A stretch of DNA of 64,000 bases from SpSt-539 sp964549445 (GTDB lineage Bacteria > Planctomycetota > Phycisphaerae > UBA1845 > UTPLA1). Positions 41,478 to 50,147 of the stretch are shown piece by piece. Under the pieces are notes generated by a model. The model worked only from the letters and a program-made list of their open reading frames with translations, searched no databases and was not told the DNA's origin. The translations under genes were made by a program, and so were the position numbers. The stretch spans positions 62,001 through 126,000 of the forward strand of contig CAZJVS010000004.1 in the NCBI GenBank assembly GCA_964549445.1, given 5' to 3'. Position 1 is the first letter of the stretch, and every line of letters begins with the position of its first letter.

Positions 41478-44400
41478 ATGTCAGTAATGCCAGAAACGAC
41501 GCCATCGCGTCGGCATTCCGTTTCGCTCGTGGCGCTCTATCGAAACGCGCGGCAGCCGGTGCGCACTTTTTGCGGCCCGCTGATCGTCGTCGGACGATCC
41601 CGCCACTGCGACCTGATTCTCGGTTCTGAAAGCGTGGCCCCGGTGCACTCGGCGCTGGTTTTCTCGCGAGGCCAGTGCTTCGCCTGCGATCTGGGCGCCC
41701 CGCGCGGCACCCTGATTAACGGCCGTCCCGTCCGCTGCCAGCGTCTGAGCGACGGCGACGAGCTGACAGTCGGAAACTTCAGATTCAGGATTGAAAATAT
41801 CGTATCAGAACCGCTGATGCGCGCCGGACCGCCGCGATTCTCGCTGACCGGCTCGCCTCCCGTCGGACGCATTAACTGCGCCGATCCGCTCCTCGTCATC
41901 GGTTCCGATCTTGGCGCCGATCTCGTCATCCGCGACAAGTCTGTCGCCGCCGTCCAGTGCGTCATCGCCTGGACCGACGAGGGCGTCCTTGCCCGCGACG
42001 TTGGCGGCGGAGTCGGCCTGACGGTCAACGGCCGTCATTCACCCGTCGAAGTCCTTCGCGCCGGCGACGTGCTCGTCATCGGTCCGCATGACGTTCGCTT
42101 CGACGCCGACGCCCGCGCTCTGCCGGGCACCGTCGATGCGTCAGATCGCGACGACGATAGCGGAGCGTCCGCCTCTCACGACATTGTTCGCACCGGCAAC
42201 CTCCCGCCCGCCCCGGTTGCCGAATCGGCCACCGCAGGACTCTCGCTCTCCCACGCGCTCGATTCGACCTGGCCTCAGACCCTCACCGAGTCCGACGAAA
42301 TGAGTCTCGACGTCGAGCTCTCGCGCGACATCCGCGACATCAGCGCCGCGCGCAGCCAGGTCGCCGAGGCCAAGCAATCGCTCGAGCGCGAACGCACCGC
42401 GAATAATCGCCCCGCGTTGCTGTCGGCTGAAGCGCTGAGCGAGGTCATGACGACGGCCCGCGGCGGCGGCTTCCCCGCAACCGACCACGATTACGAAGCC
42501 GAGCGGCGGGCCCTCGAAGCCGAACGGGCCGTCATCGCGGCCGAACGCGCGACGCTCGAAAACCTCCGCGCCGAACTGGATTCGCACAAACGCCAGGCCT
42601 CGATGACGCGCAGTCAGGCCGATTCGGCCCGCGTCGAACTCGAACGCCGCGTTCGCGAGCTCGAAGACGAAGGCCGCCGCGCGCAGACGACGCGCACCGA
42701 GCTGGAAGCCGAGCGCACCGAGCTTCTACGCCTCCGCGCCGAACTCGAAGCCCAGCACCGCGACATCTCAACCGTTCGCAATCGCCAGCGCCAGGAGCAG
42801 GCCGAACTCACCGCCCAGCGCTCCGCCCTCGCCAATGAAGTCGCTCTGCTTTCCCAGCGCCGCGCCGAACTGGCCGCCGAAACCGAATCCGCCGCCCGCG
42901 ACGGCTCGCGGCACGCCGAGATGGAGGCCGAAGTCGAGGCCGCCCGCGACGAACTCGCAAAAGTGGCTGGCGAAATCGAGACGCTCCGCAAGCAGTCGCT
43001 CCGCGATCGCACGACGATCAACGAACTGATGGCGACGCTCGAGACAGCCCGCCGCGAGCGCGACGCAATCCGCGCCAAGTCCTCCGAGGAATCGCGGACG
43101 CGCCACGCCGACTTGGAAGCCCAGGCCAAGGATTTGGCGACGCGGACCGCCGCCCTCGAAAAGCGCGCCGCCGAACTCGAATCGCGCGAGCAAACCATCG
43201 CCGCCCGCACGACCGCCCTACGCGAGCGCATCCGCGGCGAGCAGCAGAAGCTCGACGAATACGCCCAGACCCACCGCCGCGAGCTGGACGAGCAGCGCGA
43301 ACAGCAGCGCAAACGCCAGACCGAACTGGAAGAACTCTCGGCCAAGCTCGACTCGGCCCGCCAGCGCCTCACCCGCGAAGTCGAAGAAGCCCACGCCGAG
43401 CGCACCCGCGACATCGAAGATCGCTCGCGCCAGCTCGATGAGCGCGCCGCCGTCCTCCAGCGCCGCATCGACGAGTTCGAAGAACGCTCCGGCGGTATCC
43501 GCGATCGCGAGGACAAGCTCTCGCAGGCGTCGGCCGAGCTGGTCCAGCGCGAAGCCACGCTCAACACTTTCGAATCCGCACTGCAGGACCGCGACGCCCG
43601 CCTTCGCGAATGGCAGGTCCGCGTCGACAAGGAGGGCCTTCGGCTCGAAACTCAGCGCCGCGAAGCCGAAACAGCTCAGCGCGACGCGACTTCGCAGCGA
43701 GAGCAGATCGAACGCCTGCGGGTCGAGCTCAACCGCCAGCGCGAGAGCATCGGCCCCGCCATGGCCAAGCTCGAAGCCGCGCGGTCCGACGTTCAGGATC
43801 GCCAGCAGCACCTCGAGCAGTTCAAGGAAGCCCTCGACCAGCGCGACGCCAACGCAACCGCTCGGGCCGCCGAACTGGAATCCTGGGCCGCCCGCGTCGC
43901 AAAGCAGGAAGAGCAGCTCGCCGACGCCAATCAGCGGATCGCCGAAGCCAAGAAACGCGAAGAGGCCGTCGCCGCCGTCGAAGCCGGCATCGCCTCGCGG
44001 ACGTCCCAGCTCACCGTGCGCGAAAGCGAACTCAGCGCCATTCGCCAGCGGCTCGACCGGCGCAACGAAGAGCTCGATGCCCGCGAATCGATCATTACCA
44101 ACCGCGAAGGCGCGGTCGCCCAGGCCCGAGAAGAGTTCGCCGCCGAGCGCGCTGCTGCCGACAAGGCCCTCCTCGAAGCGCGGATGCTCCGCGAGACGGT
44201 GAACAAGCGCACTGCCGAGTGCGAAGCGCGCGAATCAGAAACCCGGCGACGCACCGAGTCCCTCGAAAAGCGCGAAGCCGCCCAGCGCTCCGAGCGCCAG
44301 CAGCTCGACGCCGACCGCGAAGAACTTCGCAGCAACATCACCCAGCTTGCCGAAGCCCAGGAGGCCCTCACCGCCGACCTCGCCGAACTCGCCCGCCAGC

Positions 44401-47400
44401 GCAACGACTTGGATCTGCGGGCAACAACCCTCGCGAGCGACCAGGAGGCCCTCCAGCGATCGCAGAACGAAGTCAAGCAGTCCTCCGCCCGCATCGACCA
44501 GTCCCGTCGCGAACTCGACGAGATGCGCTCGGCCGTCGAAACCCGCGTGGCCGACCTCGACGCCCGCGCAGAGGCCCTCGAACGCAAGGATGAGTCAGCG
44601 AATCAGCGCGAGACCGAGCTTCAGACCCGCCACGAGGAACTCGAGCGCCGCCACAACTCGCTCCAGTCCGAGACACAGATCGTTGCATTCCGAACCGCCG
44701 AGCTGGACGCCGCCAGGCGCGATCTCGACGAACGCACCGAAGTGCTCCGACGGGAACAGGCCGAATTCGACCGCGTACGGTTCGACCTGACCGAAAAGCA
44801 GCAGGCCCACGACGCGGCCGCCGCCAAGCTCGACGCCGAGCGGCGTGCGGTCGAACAGACGCGCGTGACCTACGCAGCTGGCTTGGCGCAGCTCGAAACG
44901 CGCCAGCGCGAACTGGCCGAACGGGAACTCGCAGCCGCCGAGCAGTCGCGCCAGTCGGCCGCACTTCAGGCCCGGATGGAGGCCGAACTCGACCGGCTGC
45001 AATTCGAAAGGTCCGAGTTGCTCGCCAACAAGGGCGGCGCCGACGCCGAAGCCCACAAACTCAAGATCGTCGCCGGCCAGCTCGACGCAGAGCGGCTGGA
45101 GCTCCGCCGCCAGGAAGAATCGCTCGTCGCCCACGAACAAGCCCTGCGTGCCCGCACCGAACAGCTCGCCCAGATCGAGCGGCACCTCCAGGATCGCAGC
45201 CGCGAACTCGACGCTCGGGCCTCGGCCGCGACGATGCAGCGCGAGGAATCCGAACGCCATCGCGCCGAGTTGATGCGCGAACTTCAGAACGAACGAGCCA
45301 CGGCCGCGATGCTGCGTACAAAGGTCGATGAAGAACTGCTTGCCGCCCGGGTCCGTCAGTCCGAACTGTCAGCCAGTCTTACCAGCGAGATCAATTCACG
45401 CCGCGCCGAGCTCGAGCGCGAATACGCCCAGCTTCGCGAAAACGTCGAAGTCGAAGTCCGCGCCAAGATCGAATCGCAGGCACGTCAGCAAGCCGCGGCC
45501 GAGTCCGAGCGTCTCGTCGCCGAGCGCCTTCGCGAGTTCGATGCCGAACTAAGTCGCCGGCGCGAGGAGTGGGAGCGCCAGGCCGCCGAGCGACGCGCCG
45601 CCGTCGAACGCGATCTCGAATCACGCCGCCGCGAGGCGGAGGAATGGGTTGAACAAGCCCGCAAGCTCAGAGCCGACGCCGAACGGGCCGTCGCCGCCGC
45701 CCCCGAAACTTCGACGTTCGACATCGCTCCGATCGCGCCCGTCCTGTCGGAACCGGTCGTTCTCGCCGAATCACCGCCTCCCACCGTCGACACGGCCCCG
45801 GCCATTCCCGTGGTGCAACTACGTCCAATGCCTGGCGGTGGCTGGACCGACATTTCCGCGCCCGTCCAACCGCTGAACGACGACATGGGCGATGTCATTC
45901 CGCTGACCGAGGCGATCCCCGCAATTGCGGATGAAGCGCCGCCCGAGCCGGCCGACCACGCCGCGCTCGCCGAGTTGGAAGGCGCCGGAATCGAGCGATT
46001 TGCCGCCGCGCCGGAGCCCGCGGCAGTCGAAGAACCGAGCCCGGCTGAAACCGCCCAACCCCCGCGTACGCGCCGATGGCGTACGTGGTCTGCCTCGCTC
46101 GCCTTCGCCGCATTGATCGGCTTGGTCGTCTTCGGCGGCATGCGCAAGTGGGCCACGCCGGCCGACAAGCCGACTCGGGCGTCCGGACGTCTGCAACTCG
46201 CTTCGACCTCCGCCCGCGACGAATTGCTCAGCCGCCTCAACGATGCCGCCTACCTATCTCGTCTGTCGTCGCTTACTTCGACCGACTGGGCAGCCATGTT
46301 GTCGGCAAAGCGGTTGACGATTCATCCCGACGCCGGCTCGAACGATGTCCGCATCGACGCCGATGACCCGGCCCTGGTCGACGTCTTCGGCAAAGCGATC
46401 GCGGCCGATCTCTCCGCGGCCCCGGCTGCAAACGTCTTGCCGGTCGAGATCGACGAACAGAAGCTCAACGCGCTTCGCGCCGCGAAGGAAAAAGAGCTTA
46501 AGCAGGCCCAACTCGTTCTCGACGGCCTGTCGCACGCCGTGTCAATCGATGACTCAGCCAAAAAGCTGGCTGCGGCCGAGAAGCTTCTCGCGGATCGCCG
46601 CGCCGCGCTGGACACGGCCGAATCAGTGGAGGCCAGGGCCGCCGGCGCGCTCTCGGCTGCACAGTCGGGCAATGCCTCCGACTCGGCGGTCCCGCAAGCC
46701 GAGTTGGCTGCCGCCCTCGCCGCCGATCCGCCCTACAGCGAGGCAGCGCGCGAACAGCAGAGCAAGGGTCGCGGCCTTTACGGCGAACTACTGCGAATCG
46801 CCAATGACACTCAGGATGACTTCGCCAGCTTCGACACGGCATTGCGGGAGCTGAAGAAGACTACGGCCTCCCAGCAGCAGAATCTGGCTGACAGCGGCCT
46901 GTCGCGGGCGCTGGTCGGCATCGACGAAGTCGTCGCTTCGATCTCGATCCGCCGCGATGCCGCCGCCCGGCAGTGGGACGAAATCGTCGCCGGCGCGAAG
47001 AACTGGAAGGAAGGCGACGATCCAACGGTTCTCGTGGTTGCAACCGAAAAAGCCGGCGTCTGGTTCGGCGCGACGCAGAAAGATCTCGGCGAGCTCGTCC
47101 AGCAACTCGACCAGCGCGTAGCCGGCCTCGCAACCGCCGGCGTTGACGCCGCAAAGCGCGAATCCGTCCGCGCCGAAATTGAGAAGCGCCGCCGGGCCGC
47201 CGTCGAGATGGGCAAGCAGGTCATGGCCTCCGCCGCCCAGATCCTGCCGCGCGAAAACTACAAGATTCACGCCCTCTCCGAAGCCGTCACGGACCTCGGT
47301 CGCCGCGCCGACCGCCGCCGTTCGGCCATCGAACAGGTCCTCCGTCAGGAGAACCGCCGCTTTCTCGGCGCCGAACAGCAGAAGAAACTCGCCGCCCTGC

Positions 47401-47795
47401 AGTCCGACTACGTCAAGGCCCAGGCAGCCCGCGACGGCCTTCTGCGTGAGTTCAAGTCCGCAGAGGACGAGGTCGTCCTGCTGCGCCGCGCTGCAGACCG
47501 CGCATCCAAGCGCCGCGAAGAGCTGACGGCACAGCACGTAAACGTCGCCAAGTTGAAAGGCGAGATCGAGCAGATCGACGAAAAGCTCGAACGCGGCCAG
47601 TCTCCATCAACACCGGTGGCGCCGGCCGCCGTTGAGTTTCACGCGGCCGCGTCAACGCTCCCCGGATGGAGTGCCGCGTCGCAATCGCGTCTGCCGATCC
47701 TGGCCGGATTGCTGGCCGCCTGTCTGTTCGCGGCCGCGCACCGGGCTTGGGTCGGCCGCGGTCGGCGGCGCGAAGTGTCCGTCGCGGCCGCCTGA
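41478..47795 (+). CDS. Giant FHA-domain coiled-coil membrane protein
   Basis: A 2105-residue protein. Two FHA domains open it: FHA1 about residues 33-112 (VVGRSRHCDLIL, SVAPVHSAL, GTLINGRPV, intact R, S-H and N phosphothreonine contacts) and FHA2 about 138-210, where the S-x-x-H site is AAVQC (His to Gln). A coiled coil of roughly 1100 residues follows (275-1405), rich in heptads such as RAELEA and EREL. Then comes a Pro/Ala/Glu linker, a transmembrane helix (ASLAFAALIGLVVFGGM, about 1537-1555), a 500-residue helical part, and a final transmembrane helix (ILAGLLAACLFAAA, about 2073-2090) with a basic tail. FHA and C-terminus would be cytoplasmic. It could be a phospho-dependent membrane scaffold or cytoskeleton-like filament. 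Start 41478 has GAGGG; GTG 41466 and ATG 41487 are alternatives. Confidence 0.8.
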   Translation: MSVMPETTPSRRHSVSLVALYRNARQPVRTFCGPLIVVGRSRHCDLILGSESVAPVHSALVFSRGQCFACDLGAPRGTLINGRPVRCQRLSDGDELTVGNFRFRIENIVSEPLMRAGPPRFSLTGSPPVGRINCADPLLVIGSDLGADLVIRDKSVAAVQCVIAWTDEGVLARDVGGGVGLTVNGRHSPVEVLRAGDVLVIGPHDVRFDADARALPGTVDASDRDDDSGASASHDIVRTGNLPPAPVAESATAGLSLSHALDSTWPQTLTESDEMSLDVELSRDIRDISAARSQVAEAKQSLERERTANNRPALLSAEALSEVMTTARGGGFPATDHDYEAERRALEAERAVIAAERATLENLRAELDSHKRQASMTRSQADSARVELERRVRELEDEGRRAQTTRTELEAERTELLRLRAELEAQHRDISTVRNRQRQEQAELTAQRSALANEVALLSQRRAELAAETESAARDGSRHAEMEAEVEAARDELAKVAGEIETLRKQSLRDRTTINELMATLETARRERDAIRAKSSEESRTRHADLEAQAKDLATRTAALEKRAAELESREQTIAARTTALRERIRGEQQKLDEYAQTHRRELDEQREQQRKRQTELEELSAKLDSARQRLTREVEEAHAERTRDIEDRSRQLDERAAVLQRRIDEFEERSGGIRDREDKLSQASAELVQREATLNTFESALQDRDARLREWQVRVDKEGLRLETQRREAETAQRDATSQREQIERLRVELNRQRESIGPAMAKLEAARSDVQDRQQHLEQFKEALDQRDANATARAAELESWAARVAKQEEQLADANQRIAEAKKREEAVAAVEAGIASRTSQLTVRESELSAIRQRLDRRNEELDARESIITNREGAVAQAREEFAAERAAADKALLEARMLRETVNKRTAECEARESETRRRTESLEKREAAQRSERQQLDADREELRSNITQLAEAQEALTADLAELARQRNDLDLRATTLASDQEALQRSQNEVKQSSARIDQSRRELDEMRSAVETRVADLDARAEALERKDESANQRETELQTRHEELERRHNSLQSETQIVAFRTAELDAARRDLDERTEVLRREQAEFDRVRFDLTEKQQAHDAAAAKLDAERRAVEQTRVTYAAGLAQLETRQRELAERELAAAEQSRQSAALQARMEAELDRLQFERSELLANKGGADAEAHKLKIVAGQLDAERLELRRQEESLVAHEQALRARTEQLAQIERHLQDRSRELDARASAATMQREESERHRAELMRELQNERATAAMLRTKVDEELLAARVRQSELSASLTSEINSRRAELEREYAQLRENVEVEVRAKIESQARQQAAAESERLVAERLREFDAELSRRREEWERQAAERRAAVERDLESRRREAEEWVEQARKLRADAERAVAAAPETSTFDIAPIAPVLSEPVVLAESPPPTVDTAPAIPVVQLRPMPGGGWTDISAPVQPLNDDMGDVIPLTEAIPAIADEAPPEPADHAALAELEGAGIERFAAAPEPAAVEEPSPAETAQPPRTRRWRTWSASLAFAALIGLVVFGGMRKWATPADKPTRASGRLQLASTSARDELLSRLNDAAYLSRLSSLTSTDWAAMLSAKRLTIHPDAGSNDVRIDADDPALVDVFGKAIAADLSAAPAANVLPVEIDEQKLNALRAAKEKELKQAQLVLDGLSHAVSIDDSAKKLAAAEKLLADRRAALDTAESVEARAAGALSAAQSGNASDSAVPQAELAAALAADPPYSEAAREQQSKGRGLYGELLRIANDTQDDFASFDTALRELKKTTASQQQNLADSGLSRALVGIDEVVASISIRRDAAARQWDEIVAGAKNWKEGDDPTVLVVATEKAGVWFGATQKDLGELVQQLDQRVAGLATAGVDAAKRESVRAEIEKRRRAAVEMGKQVMASAAQILPRENYKIHALSEAVTDLGRRADRRRSAIEQVLRQENRRFLGAEQQKKLAALQSDYVKAQAARDGLLREFKSAEDEVVLLRRAADRASKRREELTAQHVNVAKLKGEIEQIDEKLERGQSPSTPVAPAAVEFHAAASTLPGWSAASQSRLPILAGLLAACLFAAAHRAWVGRGRRREVSVAAA

Positions 47796-47824
47796 CGGCT
47801 CATCGCCAACGATCCTCGTGTCAC

Positions 47825-48925
47825 ATGCCGCGAGTGCTGCTTCTCGTCACCGACCTGCAGCCGGGCGGAACGCCGTTGCGAATCGTCCGCATGGCCTGCG
47901 GGCTCGGACGCTTTGGCTTTGAGCCGGTCGTCGGCTGCCTCGCACCGCCCGGCCCGCTCACCGCCATCCTCGAGCAAGCGCGCATCCCTGCATTTGCCTG
48001 CAACGCTCGGCACCGGTGGGATCTGGCTGCGATCCACCGTCTCGCCAAGCAGATACGGCGCATCAACCCGGACCTGGTTCACTCGACACTCTTCCACGCA
48101 AACATCGCCGCGCGATTCGTAGGGCGCCTCGATCGGCCGCGTCCCATCGTGACCGGCAGTGCGACCATCGAGGTCGAGCGCCGCTCGCATCGACTCGGTG
48201 AGATGCTGACCGGCGGTCTGTCCGACTGGCACGTCGCGAACTCCCGCGCAGTCGCGCACCACCTTTGCGCAGACCTGAGCTTCGATCCGTCTCGCGTCGT
48301 CGTGATCCCCAATGCGGTCGACGTCGACCGCATTCGGGCCGCGCCTCCGATTGATCGCGCCGCCCACCATCTTCCCGCAGACCGGCCTCTGCTCATCTGG
48401 GCCGGACGCATGGATCGCGTGAAGCGCATTGAGTTGCTCTTTGACGCCCTCGATCGTGTGCATGAGTCGAGCGAGTTCGTGCTGGTCCTCGCCGGCGACG
48501 GCGCCGAGCGCGCCCACTGGGAATCGCTTGCCAGGAATCGCTCGTGGTCGTCCGCCGCGCGTTTCATCGGCTGGACGTCGCATCTTCCGAACTGGCTGCG
48601 AACGGCCGACGCGATGCTGCTCACGTCACTGACAGAAGGGATGCCAAATGTCGCCTTGGAGGCGATGGCCGCTCGCTGCTGTGTGGTGGCCGTTGACATC
48701 CCCGCCTGCCGCGAGCTGATCGAACCCGGTCGCACCGGCCTGTTGGCCGCTCCCGAGCCGGAGCCGTTTGCGTCGATGATCGAACGCGCCCTGCGAGACA
48801 AGCCCGCCCGCATCGCGATGGCGAACGCCGCATTCGAGCGAGTTTCCAGCGAGTTTGCGGTGGGGACGGTCGTTCAGCAGTTATCGGCCTTCTACGGGAC
48901 GGTCCTCGCGGCCCGACTTCGCTGA
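47825..48925 (+). CDS. Glycosyltransferase family 4 (GT-B)
   Basis: A 366-residue GT-B fold transferase. The N-terminal domain begins VLLLVTDLQPGGTPLRIVRM, and the C-terminal domain shows the GT4 donor-binding pattern: VVVIPNAVDVDRIRA, LIWAGRMDRVKRIELLFDAL, VLAGDGAERAHWESL, FIGWTSHLPNWLRTADAMLL and the E-x7-E motif (LTEGMPNVALEAMAA). It moves a sugar from a nucleotide donor to an envelope glycan or lipid; the acceptor is unknown. It starts 29 bases after the FHA giant, so both may share a transcript. A terminator-like hairpin follows at 49009. The longer frame from 47666 is overlap noise. Confidence 0.85.
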   Translation: MPRVLLLVTDLQPGGTPLRIVRMACGLGRFGFEPVVGCLAPPGPLTAILEQARIPAFACNARHRWDLAAIHRLAKQIRRINPDLVHSTLFHANIAARFVGRLDRPRPIVTGSATIEVERRSHRLGEMLTGGLSDWHVANSRAVAHHLCADLSFDPSRVVVIPNAVDVDRIRAAPPIDRAAHHLPADRPLLIWAGRMDRVKRIELLFDALDRVHESSEFVLVLAGDGAERAHWESLARNRSWSSAARFIGWTSHLPNWLRTADAMLLTSLTEGMPNVALEAMAARCCVVAVDIPACRELIEPGRTGLLAAPEPEPFASMIERALRDKPARIAMANAAFERVSSEFAVGTVVQQLSAFYGTVLAARLR

Positions 48926-49008
48926 AAAATACTCTTGCGCGACTGAGCTTGAATCCAACCTCTTGATGCCCCGATCGTTCGGCGCAAGCCCCACCTGTTA
49001 AATAGCTC

Positions 49009-49035
49009 GCGCGTTCAAAAACCGCGCATTTTTTT
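49009..49035 (+). terminator. Intrinsic terminator after the GT4 gene
   Basis: Short GC stem (gcgcg/cgcgc, 9-base loop) followed by a run of seven T. It ends two bases before the -35 of the mraZ promoter. Confidence 0.45.
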
Positions 49036-49036
49036 C

Positions 49037-49065
49037 TTGCCGCAAAGTGGGGACTGGTGTATTGT
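49037..49065 (+). promoter_or_regulatory. mraZ promoter with MraZ-box-like repeat
   Basis: TTGCCG, 17-base spacer, TATTGT. The spacer holds AAAGTGGGGACTGGTG (49044-49059): two TGG-containing units with a 10-base period like the direct repeats bound by MraZ in other bacteria, suggesting autorepression by MraZ. Confidence 0.45.
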
Positions 49066-49123
49066 TTGCCCATGAAGTGCCCGATGGTGGTGAAGTTTGC
49101 CGCCCACCAAGGCACCTAGACCC

Positions 49124-49621
49124 ATGATCTTCAATGGCGCATACGAGCACACTATCGACGCCAAAAACCGACTCGCCATACCAGCCCCGTTTCGAGAAAA
49201 GATCGATCCGGAGCGCGACGGCAGAAAATTATACATCGTCCCCGGCACCCCGCCGAACACCTTGTGGATCTACCCCGAAAAGTATTTTGAATCGATCACG
49301 GCCCAGTTTGGTTCGGGCCTCATCCGCGACGCCAATCTCGTCGCCTACGAGCAGCAGGCCTTCCCGCTCATTGCAGACGTCGAACCCGATGGTCAGGGTC
49401 GCATCGTCATGCCCGATTGGATGTTGCGCGCGGCCGGAGTCGGCCGTGACGTCATGGTTTGCGGCGTCCGAGATCACATGGAGATTCGCCGCCGCGACGA
49501 GTGGGAGAAGAGTCTGAGCGCAGGGAATTGGACCAGCTTCGCCGACCTGACCCACAAGGCCCGGGAGGCGTTGCTGGAAGAAGAGAGACGAAGGGCCGCC
49601 CTCGGCCGCGCCGGTCAGTAG
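49124..49621 (+). CDS. mraZ: Transcriptional regulator MraZ
   Basis: A 165-residue DNA-binding protein of the SpoVT/AbrB superfamily that heads dcw clusters and represses them. Two half-domains show the family DxKxR motif: FNGAYEHTIDAKNRLAIPAPFRE at the start and VEPDGQGRIVMPDWMLRAAGV later (DGQGR). The protein forms ring-shaped multimers on tandem DNA repeats. ATG 49124 gives the usual MIFNGAYEH opening; the longer frame from 49097 is unlikely. It is separated from rsmH by 526 non-coding bases, unlike the tight spacing in many bacteria. Confidence 0.92.
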   Translation: MIFNGAYEHTIDAKNRLAIPAPFREKIDPERDGRKLYIVPGTPPNTLWIYPEKYFESITAQFGSGLIRDANLVAYEQQAFPLIADVEPDGQGRIVMPDWMLRAAGVGRDVMVCGVRDHMEIRRRDEWEKSLSAGNWTSFADLTHKAREALLEEERRRAALGRAGQ

Positions 49622-50019
49622 CCCGGTGAGTCACGAGCCGGTCTTTCGAAGGGTTCCGTCGGGTCTGCGGCGCGCAACACGGCGGGTGGATGAACCGATC
49701 AGGCAGTGAACGGAGTCTTTGGCTGCTTTCGGCAGCGCGGTTATGGGTTGCCCGGAAGTGACTTCCTGGCACGTTCGGCGCGGAACGACATGAGGTCGTA
49801 GGTCGGCTGGCTCGCATCAACGCGGATTCGATCCAACCGACCGGCAACGGCCATGTGCCGCAGCCCGAAGCCGGCTACAACCGGCTTCGGGACGAGATCG
49901 CAACGCACTCAGGACGCGGAAAGTGCGTTGTGATCGAGGTCGCATCCGGCAACCATTCAGCTTTTGACCGTGTTGGTGGCTTCGGTCGTCACGGACGACG
50001 ACCGAGGCCACGCTTTTTT
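49622..50019 (+). ncRNA. Candidate structured RNA/leader between mraZ and rsmH
   Basis: The segment has no supported protein frame but five successive hairpins: 49723-49737 (5 bp, tttcg loop); 49749-49771 (9 bp with one 1x1 mismatch); 49864-49891 (perfect 11 bp, 6-base loop); 49896-49935 (13 bp with one GT wobble, 14-base loop); and 49976-50011 (15 bp with one GT wobble), the last followed by six T. This density of long stems is unlike neighbouring intergenic DNA. It may be a separate small RNA or the attenuator leader of the wall operon. I tested for RNase P, tmRNA, SRP and 6S core motifs and saw none. Confidence 0.4.
49976..50019 (+). terminator. Strong intrinsic terminator upstream of rsmH
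   Basis: 15-bp stem (one GT wobble), 6-base loop, then GC and TTTTTT (50014-50019). Lies 355 bases after mraZ and 128 before rsmH, so it either ends the mraZ transcript or attenuates the operon. Confidence 0.8.
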
Positions 50020-50147
50020 CGCAGGGCTGCGAGCCGCTGACACCACCGATGGTAGCTCCGCCGCTCGTCCCATACAACCATACGATTCCGCGAGCGGCCG
50101 GGGTCGCCGATTCACCTCAAACTCGCGGAGAAGGGACATTCTCGGCG

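Noticed and set aside
49622..50019. RNase P RNA, SRP RNA, tmRNA or 6S RNA
   Set aside because: The universal core motifs of RNase P, the SRP domain IV loop and the tmRNA ends are not visible, and the hairpin layout is not one long 6S-like stem.
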